DNA from: Bacteroidota bacterium
Lineage (GTDB): Bacteria; Bacteroidota; Bacteroidia; Flavobacteriales; Flavobacteriaceae
Direction: 5' to 3'
DNA: 9,639 bases
Assembly: GCA_022560715.1 (NCBI GenBank)
Contig: JADFSQ010000038.1
Coordinates: forward strand, 1 to 9,639
Shown: positions 1-5,542 of the stretch, piece by piece
Numbering within the stretch: position 1 is the first letter of the stretch
Layout: every line of letters starts with the position of its first letter
Program-made: the position numbers and the translations under genes
Notes under the pieces: model-generated
What the model was told of the DNA's origin: nothing
Seen by the model: only the letters and a program-made list of their open reading frames with translations
The model's database searches: none

Positions 1-853
1 AATCCCAAGAATCCAAATGCCCTCCAACTACAATATATTCTTTTGGGAATTGGCTTCCTGTAATTTCTCCAATAACATTGTAGGACAGTACATCTTTAAG
101 CTGCCTACAGTTTTGTTTAAAATAGAATTTTATTTTAGAATCTAATTTCAGCATTGTACTTAACAAATTGGCGTCGTTTGTACTTATTGCTGCAGAAGGA
201 ATTCGTTGATCAATTGGAGTGTCACCATAATTCATAGCTCCTGTATGTGGAAAATCGTCTAATCGTAAATTCATGGAGCGAACAATAGTTGCAACTGCTC
301 CATATTTTACAGCTTCTTTTGCACCAGAAACACGCTGATTTACACTGCCACTATAAGCTCTAAATGTATTAATAAGAGTTTGGTCCATGGGACGATTAAA
401 GAACACGATTTTGCCTTCAATTTTTTCTTTACCCAGTGTTTCTAATTCTTCAACACTTTGAACTTCTATCACGTTTGCTTTTATTCCTAAAGGATTAGTA
501 GCAACAGAGCCTCCAAGTGCACATATATTTACATTAATGGTTTTTCCAGGTGCTGTTTCTATAAACGCAAATTCTGGAGTTCCTCTTACCCATTTTGGCA
601 CCATTACAGGTTGTAGCCAAACTTTGTCTAACCCAAGTTTTTCAAGCTCTTCTTTGGTCCATTGTACAGCTCTTTCGGCATTTAAAGAGCCTGATAATCG
701 ACCACCTATTTGATTGGAAAGATAATCTAACCACTCGTAGCTTTTTCCATTACTTAAAGAGGTATCGTAGATTTTTTTTATGATTTCGGCATCAGTTTGT
801 GCTAAAGTTGGTAAAGAAATTATTAAGACCAAGAGAAATAGAATATGCTTCAT
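1..853 (-). CDS. M28 family zinc peptidase, carboxypeptidase Q-like, N-terminal part (C-terminus beyond window)
   Basis: The reading frame starts at the ATG at 853 and stays open to the window edge, giving about 284 residues. The first 19 residues (MKHILFLLVLIISLPTLAQ) form a signal peptide ending in 'LAQ', a common cleavage context in Bacteroidota, so the protein should be exported. The middle part (roughly residues 90-230) fits the protease-associated (PA) insert seen in this family. The visible end reads YIVVGGHLDSWD, with H279 and D281. This is the first zinc-ligand motif of M28 aminopeptidases and carboxypeptidase Q (PGCP)-type enzymes, where His binds one zinc and the nearby Asp supports catalysis. 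The remaining ligands lie outside the window. Family knowledge suggests cleavage of dipeptides or unblocked peptides in the periplasm or at the cell surface; the substrate cannot be read from sequence. It lies downstream of the ppk2 region, with 197 bp and a palindrome between, so it probably has its own promoter. Confidence 0.9.
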   Translation of the reverse strand, partial: MKHILFLLVLIISLPTLAQTDAEIIKKIYDTSLSNGKSYEWLDYLSNQIGGRLSGSLNAERAVQWTKEELEKLGLDKVWLQPVMVPKWVRGTPEFAFIETAPGKTINVNICALGGSVATNPLGIKANVIEVQSVEELETLGKEKIEGKIVFFNRPMDQTLINTFRAYSGSVNQRVSGAKEAVKYGAVATIVRSMNLRLDDFPHTGAMNYGDTPIDQRIPSAAISTNDANLLSTMLKLDSKIKFYFKQNCRQLKDVLSYNVIGEITGSQFPKEYIVVGGHLDSWD

Positions 854-873
854 GTATTGATGATTTTAGTTTT

Positions 874-902
874 TAAATATACTACTTCTTAAAATTCTTA
901 AA
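874..902 (-). promoter_or_regulatory. Possible Bacteroidota-type promoter of the M28 peptidase gene
   Basis: On the minus strand TATATTTA (plus-strand 874-881) lies 20 bp before the ATG and resembles the -7 box TAnnTTTG of Bacteroidota promoters, with A for the last G. A TTTA (899-902) 17 bp further upstream is a weak match to the -33 TTTG. In DNA this AT-rich such matches arise easily by chance. Confidence 0.3.
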
Positions 903-960
903 CCTAAAGAAATCATAAAAAACACATTATTTATTAGTGATTTAGAATTGATTTTATGAG

Positions 961-996
961 ATACTGAAACAATCCCGATAGTTATCGGGACAGTAT
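961..996. repeat. Nested intergenic palindrome (outer ATACTG/CAGTAT, inner TCCCGATA/TATCGGGA)
   Basis: An outer inverted repeat, ATACTG (961-966) and CAGTAT (991-996), encloses an inner near-perfect palindrome of 8-bp arms, TCCCGATA (973-980) and TATCGGGA (983-990), with GT at the centre. AAACAA lies between the outer and inner left arms and would form a one-sided bulge. The inner part is much richer in GC than its surroundings. Neither strand has a convincing T-run after it, so it is not a standard terminator. The left flank (AGAT-A-CTGAAA-C-AA) matches the start of the hairpin at 7889-7909, which points to a shared family of short intergenic repeats. Confidence 0.7.
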
Positions 997-1007
997 GACA
1001 TACACAT

Positions 1008-1034
1008 CTACTCATTATTTAATTCTTGTTTGTA
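1008..1034. repeat. 27-bp direct repeat, copy 1 (downstream of the exported-protein gene)
   Basis: These 27 bases are identical to 1914-1940. The two copies lie 906 bp apart and bracket the complete exported-protein gene. Copy 1 lies within the ppk2 3' remnant. Confidence 0.9.
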
Positions 1035-1067
1035 AGCTTGTAGATTCACTTTAATTTTGTCGCTCAT
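1008..1067 (-). pseudogene. Remnant of a second ppk2 3' end (last ~18 codons and stop)
   Basis: Read on the minus strand, this stretch encodes KIKVNLQAYKQELNNE and then TAG. The intact ppk2 ends KIKMHLEEYKQELNNE and TAG, which is 12 of 16 identical. At the DNA level the last 27 bases, including the stop, are identical to the end of ppk2; about 21 of the next 31 also match (counted by eye). Similarity stops where the fragment runs, in another frame, into the 3' end of the exported-protein gene that terminates at 1051. It is far too short to act as a kinase. It is best read as what is left of a diverged or older ppk2 copy, or of the original ppk2 terminus before DNA was inserted. Confidence 0.75.
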
Positions 1068-1896
1068 ACATAGAAAAAAGGTCAAATTTTATTTCCATTT
1101 TTATTGGTTTTCCTTTCAAATATTTTTTGAACCTTAAATCTTTAATACTTTTTTTAATTCGACGACGACAGACTGAATTAAAACTATACCAAAAATTTTC
1201 CCATTTGGAATCTAATAAAGGTTGGTATTTTACCTTTGATACTTTTCCTTTTTTGTTTATTGCGATTAAATAATAGTCTTCACACAAAAATTCTTCTTCA
1301 AGATATTTCCAGTTTAATTTTGAAATAGCATTGAAAATTGTGTCTTGAACTAAAGCTAAATTGTATTGTTTGTATAATTCTGGCTTTATTATATTCGTTA
1401 TAGTTTCTGTTTCATTTAAAATACCATTCTCTATAATAAAATGTTGTTCTTGTTCATAAACTGATTTATATCCCATATGAGTATATTCAATAATTCTCCC
1501 TTGTGGAGCAATTAATATGCCTGTAAACCAATCTGCATAAGTTTTTTGTGATTTAAAAGTCTTTATGAAGAAATCCAAAATTTCAGAAGATTTGTTTTGG
1601 TCACAACCAAGACCAGTATAAACACCTGCTGATTGGATAATTCCACAACGTTCAATTTTTACAAGATATAATTTTCCATTTTCTAATTCCCAAGTTGCTA
1701 TATATCCTCTCCAACACGAACTTGAGTTACATCCTCTGTCAATATCTTTAATTCCATTCAACACCAAATATGACTCTAAAGGATTAGAAAAAATTGGAAT
1801 AGTTTTTCCGTTATATATCAAATAATCAGAAATTTGTGGAGTAGCACTCAAAAACTGAAAGGTAAAAACCAGTATTAGTGTAAATATTCTGTTCAT
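1051..1896 (-). CDS. Exported protein of unknown function, cysteine-containing, possible TonB-C-like C-terminal fold
   Basis: I do not recognise a named family for this 281-residue protein. The first ~18 residues (MNRIFTLILVFTFQFLSA) are a hydrophobic signal peptide with a plausible cleavage after SA; no lipobox cysteine follows, so it should be periplasmic or secreted. Six cysteines (56, 61, 84, 98, 205, 243) in the mature part could form disulfides. Residues 61-82 contain CWRGYIATWE followed by LYLVKIE, a tryptophan-rich beta pattern. The C-terminal 80 residues (IAINKKGKVSKVKY, then RRIKKSIKDLRF, then KGKPIKMEIKFDL) follow the strand-helix-strand pattern of TonB C-terminal-like domains; this is inference by eye. 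The start lies only 17 bp after the ppk2 stop, so it is probably read from the ppk2 promoter. It is bracketed by a 27-bp direct repeat of the ppk2 terminus, which suggests it was added to this locus later. Confidence 0.75.
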   Translation of the reverse strand: MNRIFTLILVFTFQFLSATPQISDYLIYNGKTIPIFSNPLESYLVLNGIKDIDRGCNSSSCWRGYIATWELENGKLYLVKIERCGIIQSAGVYTGLGCDQNKSSEILDFFIKTFKSQKTYADWFTGILIAPQGRIIEYTHMGYKSVYEQEQHFIIENGILNETETITNIIKPELYKQYNLALVQDTIFNAISKLNWKYLEEEFLCEDYYLIAINKKGKVSKVKYQPLLDSKWENFWYSFNSVCRRRIKKSIKDLRFKKYLKGKPIKMEIKFDLFSMYERQN

Positions 1897-1913
1897 TCTT
1901 AAATTAATGCCAA

Positions 1914-1940
1914 CTACTCATTATTTAATTCTTGTTTGTA
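1914..1940. repeat. 27-bp direct repeat, copy 2 (3' end of intact ppk2)
   Basis: Identical to 1008-1034. This copy is the last eight codons of ppk2 plus its TAG stop codon. Confidence 0.9.
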
Positions 1941-2765
1941 TTCTTCTAAATGCATTTTTATTTTCTCGTCCAGTTCCGGTTCTTTAATATCAGTATATTG
2001 CTTTAGAGTATCGTACATGATTTTAGTTACAATATAACGCGCTGTTGGTTTATCATCGGCTGGAATTGTAAACCATGGCGCATAATCTTTTGATGTTCTA
2101 TTAATTGCATCTTCGTAATATTCTTGATATTTGTTCCAAAGTCTGCGTTCTTTTAAGTCGCCCGGTGAGAATTTCCAATTTTTGTCTTGTTTTTCTAAAC
2201 GTCGAAGTAGTCTGTTTTTTTGTTCTTCTTTTGAAAGGTTCAGAAAGAATTTAAAAATAATTGTTCCGTTTTCTGCTATATGTTTTTCAAAATTATTTAT
2301 CTGCTCAAAACGTGTGTTCCAAAACGTTTCGTTAACATCTTCAATACTATTAACAGTTGGAATATTTTCGCCTAAAATATAATTAGGATGTACACGAGTT
2401 ACCAATACATTCTCATAATAGGTTCTATTAAAAACTCCAAACTTTCCTCGTGCAGGAAGCACAATATAATGTCGCCATAAATAATCGTGTTTTAATTCTA
2501 TTTCTGTTGGTACTTTAAAACTATGTACTTCTACTCCTCTTACATTAAAATTCTTAAACACTTCACGTATTAAACTGTCTTTTCCCGACGTGTCCATGCC
2601 TTGCAAACATACTAAAACCGAGTACTTACCATGTGCATACATGGTGTCTTGGAGCTTTCCTAATTTTTTGCGAAGGTTTTTTAGTTTATCTTCTGCATCT
2701 ATGATTACTTCTTTAGTCTCAATATTTTCTAAAGATATTTTTTTGGTAACTTTGTATGTATTCAT
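1914..2765 (-). CDS. ppk2: Polyphosphate kinase 2 family protein, class III-like (polyphosphate:nucleotide phosphotransferase)
   Basis: This is a single-domain PPK2 of 283 residues, a usual length for the short forms. Such cytoplasmic enzymes move phosphate from inorganic polyphosphate to nucleotides. Visible motifs are the Walker A GMDTSGKD (56-63), which binds phosphates; HSFKVPTEIELKHDYLWR (81-98); the Walker B-like region FNRTYYENVLVTRV (112-125); and the lid segment KNWKFSPGDLKERRLWNKY (195-213), followed by YAPWFTIPADDK. The HSFKVPT...LWR pattern and overall length fit the polyphosphate:nucleotide phosphotransferase group often called class III, whose studied members phosphorylate both AMP and ADP; class assignment from sequence alone is tentative. 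The highly charged C-terminal tail (DEKIKMHLEEYKQELNNE) is repeated as a remnant at 1008-1067. The upstream side is a divergent promoter region shared with the oxidoreductase gene, and the exported-protein gene follows 17 bp downstream. Confidence 0.93.
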   Translation of the reverse strand: MNTYKVTKKISLENIETKEVIIDAEDKLKNLRKKLGKLQDTMYAHGKYSVLVCLQGMDTSGKDSLIREVFKNFNVRGVEVHSFKVPTEIELKHDYLWRHYIVLPARGKFGVFNRTYYENVLVTRVHPNYILGENIPTVNSIEDVNETFWNTRFEQINNFEKHIAENGTIIFKFFLNLSKEEQKNRLLRRLEKQDKNWKFSPGDLKERRLWNKYQEYYEDAINRTSKDYAPWFTIPADDKPTARYIVTKIMYDTLKQYTDIKEPELDEKIKMHLEEYKQELNNE

Positions 2766-2783
2766 TTCAAAATATATATGGAA

Positions 2784-2791
2784 TAAATATA
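2784..2791 (-). promoter_or_regulatory. Possible -7 promoter box of ppk2
   Basis: On the minus strand TATATTTA lies 18 bp before the ppk2 ATG. It is the same octamer, at nearly the same distance, as in front of the M28 peptidase gene, and one base from the TAnnTTTG consensus. No TTTG -33 box is clear; the place where it would lie overlaps the left arm of the inverted repeat at 2803-2858. Confidence 0.3.
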
Positions 2792-2802
2792 TGAAATTTG
2801 AT

Positions 2803-2858
2803 AATGAACTTGTTTAAATTTTTTCTATTTCCTAAAAAATGGTTTAAACGAGTTCATT
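2803..2858. repeat. Large inverted repeat between divergent ppk2 and oxidoreductase genes
   Basis: AATGAACTTGTTTAAA (2803-2818) and TTTAAACGAGTTCATT (2843-2858) pair over 16 positions, 15 as Watson-Crick pairs. The odd position is a G-U wobble in RNA made from the plus strand but an A-C mismatch in RNA from the minus strand. Inside, TTTTTT (2819-2824) can pair with AAAAAA (2834-2839), leaving a 9-base loop and a 3-base bulge. This gives a hairpin of about 22 pairs. Its place between two divergent start codons suggests a regulatory structure, such as an operator or a leader of the plus-strand gene; no protein partner can be named. Confidence 0.7.
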
Positions 2859-2948
2859 GATTATATCTTTCTCATTATTAATAATTTCTATTCGGATGTT
2901 AATTTTTTATTTAAAAAAAGCATTATTTCGTAGTCTAATCCAGTAACA

Positions 2949-3464
2949 ATGAATAAAACAATAATTATACAAGCAAGTTCAAGAAGTAATGGGGACACAA
3001 ATACAATTGTAAATTATATAATTACTAACAGCAATTTTGATGTTATAGATTTGAATACTAAAAACATTGGTCATTTTGATTATGAATATAAAAATGCTGA
3101 TGATGATTTTATTGATGTTATTACTGAAATTATTGAGAATTACAACACTATAATTTTTGCAACTCCTGTGTATTGGTATAGCATGAGTGGGATTTTAAAA
3201 GTGTTTTTTGATAGGATTTCTGATTTGTTACGAATACACAAAGATTTGGGCCGAAAATTACGTGGTAAAAATATGGCTATGATAAGCTGTAGTAATTCAA
3301 ACGATATAACCAATGGATTTACTTTACCTTTTAGTAAATCGGCAAACTATTTAGGCATGACATACCTTGGCGATATACACACTTGGGTTGAAAACGATAA
3401 AATAAATAATGAAGTAGCTAAACTTATTGATGATTTTATTGAAACCATTAAGATTGCAAACTAA
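2949..3464 (+). CDS. NAD(P)H-dependent flavodoxin-fold oxidoreductase (FMN reductase family)
   Basis: This 171-residue cytoplasmic protein has the flavodoxin-like fold of NADPH-dependent FMN reductases and quinone reductases. SSRSNGDT (10-17) after the first beta strand is the loop that binds the FMN phosphate. ATPVYWYSMSGILKVFFDR (71-89) is the typical second flavin-contacting motif of this family (A/S-P-x-Y-x-x-x-x-S/P-G, then K, then DR). The electron acceptor cannot be predicted; quinones, flavins or nitro/azo compounds are known for relatives. The ATG at 2949 places the first strand right at the N-terminus, as usual. It is the only plus-strand gene here, divergent from ppk2 and convergent with the response-regulator gene, from which only 20 bp separate it, with no hairpin terminator visible. 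Confidence 0.88.
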   Translation: MNKTIIIQASSRSNGDTNTIVNYIITNSNFDVIDLNTKNIGHFDYEYKNADDDFIDVITEIIENYNTIIFATPVYWYSMSGILKVFFDRISDLLRIHKDLGRKLRGKNMAMISCSNSNDITNGFTLPFSKSANYLGMTYLGDIHTWVENDKINNEVAKLIDDFIETIKIAN

Positions 3465-3484
3465 TTTTATAAATAAATAAACTA

Positions 3485-4648
3485 TTATTTGCTTGCAAAC
3501 AGTTTTACATCTTTTTCGCTTACCTCATCACTTCCTAAAATAATTAATCGTTCTATAACATTACGAAGCTCACGAATATTACCTGTCCAATCGTATTCCT
3601 GCAATAGCTTTATAGCTTTATTAGAAAACGTTTTTTTAGTTGTGCCCTGATCTGAAGTAATCTTATTTAAAAAGTAATTTATGAGTATCGGAATGTCTTC
3701 TCTCCGTTTATTTAACGTCGGAACATCAATTAATATAACTGCTAATCTGTGGTATAAATCTTCACGAAATTTACCGTTTTCTATTTCTTTTTTAAGGTTT
3801 TTATTGGTGGCAGCAATAATACGCACATCAACTTTTATGTCCTTATCGCTACCAACACGTTGAATCTTATTCTCTTGCAAAGCTCTAAGCACTTTTGCTT
3901 GTGCAGGAAGGCTCATATCTCCAATTTCGTCAAGAAAAATTGTACCTCCATTGGCAGCTTCAAATTTTCCTGCGCGATCTTTATTAGCACCTGTAAAAGC
4001 GCCTTTTAAATGACCGAATAATTCGCTTTCGATTAATTCGGAAGGAATGGCAGCACAGTTTACTTCTATCATTGGTCCTTTAGCACGTGGGCTTTTTTGA
4101 TGTAGCCAATGTGCAACCAATTCTTTTCCTGTACCATTGGCTCCTGTAATTAAAACCCGAGCATCTGTTGGTGCCACTTTATCAATCATGTCTTTGATTT
4201 TTAAAAGAGCTTTGCTCTCTCCTATCATTTCGTATTTTTTGCTGACTTTCTTTTTAAGCAGTTTGTTTTCTACTACAAGTTCTTTACGGTCTAAAGCATT
4301 TCTAACAGTATTTAATAGCCGGTTTAAATCCGGAGGCTTGGATATATAATCAAAGGCTCCAAGACGCATAGTATTTACAGCAGTATCTATATCTCCATGA
4401 CCAGAAATCATAACGATAGGAATCTCGGGTTTTAGTTTTTTAACTGCTTCTAAAACTTCAACACCATCCATTTTAGGCATCTTTATATCACAAAGTATCA
4501 AATCGTAATCTTCTTTTCTTATTTTTTCAATTCCTATTAAACCATCTTCGGCTTCATCGAGTTGGTATGTATCGCTTTCTTCGGAAAGAATTTTAACTAA
4601 TACTCTTCGTATTGCTGCTTCGTCCTCAATTACTAAAATTTTCGACAT
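3485..4648 (-). CDS. Sigma-54-dependent response regulator, receiver plus AAA+ domain, no DNA-binding domain
   Basis: This is a 387-residue NtrC-type activator. The receiver domain (about 1-120) has acidic residues E8, D9 and E10, the likely phosphoacceptor D54 (LILCDIKMPKMDG), S82 and K104. The AAA+ domain (about 140-372) carries Walker A GANGTGKE (169-176, a variant of the usual GESGTGKE), the sigma-54 contact loop GAFTGA (216-221), Walker B GGTIFLDE (234-241), and WTGNIRELRNVIER (354-367). Family members use ATP to remodel the closed complex of sigma-54 RNA polymerase. The protein stops about 20 residues after the AAA+ domain and lacks the Fis-type helix-turn-helix that makes most family members 440-480 residues long. 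Only 20 bp lie between its stop and the convergent gene, so no broken HTH remnant follows. It is last in the operon with the ABC and MscS genes; its sensor kinase is not in this window. Confidence 0.94.
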   Translation of the reverse strand: MSKILVIEDEAAIRRVLVKILSEESDTYQLDEAEDGLIGIEKIRKEDYDLILCDIKMPKMDGVEVLEAVKKLKPEIPIVMISGHGDIDTAVNTMRLGAFDYISKPPDLNRLLNTVRNALDRKELVVENKLLKKKVSKKYEMIGESKALLKIKDMIDKVAPTDARVLITGANGTGKELVAHWLHQKSPRAKGPMIEVNCAAIPSELIESELFGHLKGAFTGANKDRAGKFEAANGGTIFLDEIGDMSLPAQAKVLRALQENKIQRVGSDKDIKVDVRIIAATNKNLKKEIENGKFREDLYHRLAVILIDVPTLNKRREDIPILINYFLNKITSDQGTTKKTFSNKAIKLLQEYDWTGNIRELRNVIERLIILGSDEVSEKDVKLFASK

Positions 4649-4654
4649 TCTTTT

Positions 4655-5539
4655 TTAATTAGTGTATAAATGTATATCTCTTTGCGGAAACGGAATGGTT
4701 ATATTGTTTTCACGAAAAAGTTTATCTATAAGAAATCTAATATCACTGGACAAGGTTTGAACTCTAAAAATATCCTTAACAAAAAATTTCAACTTAAATA
4801 TTAAAGCAGAATCTCCAAAATCTTCAAAGGTAACAAATGGTTTTGGTTTTGATAAAACACCTTTATGTTCTTTAACACTTTCCAAAAGTAATTTTTTTAC
4901 TTTTTCAGTATCACTTCCATAAGCTACACCAACAGTAATCTCTTCTCTTGTTGTTTTTCTGTTTTGAGTAAAATTATAAATTGAATTTCTAATGAGTATA
5001 TGGTTAGGTATAATAATGATTTTATCATCCCTTGTTATAGCTCTTGTAGTCCTAAGTTTAATTTCTATTACTTTCCCTACTTTACCTTCTACTTCAATAA
5101 CATCTCCCACTAAAAGTGATTTGTCTAAAATAATAAAAATTCCACCTATAATATCCTGAAAAAAATCTTGAAGGGCTAGACCAAGACCAATTAATAACGC
5201 AGCAGAAGCAGCCAGAAACGGAGTAATATTAATACCTGTCATTCCTAAAATGACAAAGAATATGACGATATAAGTAAAATAATTAGTAAACTTAAAAACA
5301 CTGATAAATTTAAGTTTATCTTCTTCTTCCATCTTACGTGTATAGAACTTCCTAGTTAGTTTTAATAGAAAACTTGTTAAGGCAAATGAAACAACCATTA
5401 CCAAAACTAATCCTATAGATATACTTATTTTGTTTTCTCCTTCTCCAAAATGAATACCAAGATCTAAGAAATCTAAAATTGCTCCCCAAATATCTTTGGT
5501 AACCACCTTAATTTTTTCTACAACTTTTTCTTGTATCAT
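4655..5539 (-). CDS. MscS-family mechanosensitive ion channel
   Basis: A small-conductance mechanosensitive channel of 294 residues, close to E. coli MscS in length. An N-terminal segment is followed by three predicted membrane helices at about 39-61, 86-104 and 106-138. The last is the pore helix, rich in small residues (AASAALLIGLGLALQDFFQDIIGG), followed by the beta domain (LLVGDVIEVEGKVGKVIEIKLRTT) and by IIIPNHILIRNSIYNFT. It ends with the typical IPFPQRDIHLYTN. Family knowledge: such channels in the inner membrane open under tension and release solutes during osmotic downshock. The gene starts 3 bp after the permease stop, and its own stop is 6 bp before the response-regulator ATG, so it is co-transcribed with both. 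Confidence 0.94.
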   Translation of the reverse strand: MIQEKVVEKIKVVTKDIWGAILDFLDLGIHFGEGENKISISIGLVLVMVVSFALTSFLLKLTRKFYTRKMEEEDKLKFISVFKFTNYFTYIVIFFVILGMTGINITPFLAASAALLIGLGLALQDFFQDIIGGIFIILDKSLLVGDVIEVEGKVGKVIEIKLRTTRAITRDDKIIIIPNHILIRNSIYNFTQNRKTTREEITVGVAYGSDTEKVKKLLLESVKEHKGVLSKPKPFVTFEDFGDSALIFKLKFFVKDIFRVQTLSSDIRFLIDKLFRENNITIPFPQRDIHLYTN

Positions 5540-5542
5540 ATC

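Noticed and set aside
595..783. Plus-strand open frame of 62 codons
   Set aside because: It lies fully inside the M28 peptidase frame on the other strand, whose signal peptide and zinc motif are clear.
973..990. TCCCGATA/TATCGGGA palindrome as a rho-independent terminator
   Set aside because: No T-run follows on either strand, so a dispersed palindromic repeat is the better reading.
2131..2382. Plus-strand open frame of 83 codons
   Set aside because: It is the antisense shadow of the well-supported ppk2 coding region and encodes a Phe/Ser-rich product without known motifs.
2766..2780. TATTTTG just before the ppk2 start codon as a -7 box
   Set aside because: It is only about 2 bp from the ATG and has the wrong internal spacing; the TATATTTA further upstream is better placed.
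2590..2817. Plus-strand open frame running out of ppk2 into the divergent promoter region
   Set aside because: Most of it is antisense to the ppk2 Walker A region; the part outside has no recognisable features and overlaps the inverted repeat.
4160..4185. TGGCAC on the minus strand inside the response-regulator gene as a sigma-54 site
   Set aside because: The -12 part reads GATGC rather than TTGC, and the place within coding sequence of the last gene makes a promoter unlikely.
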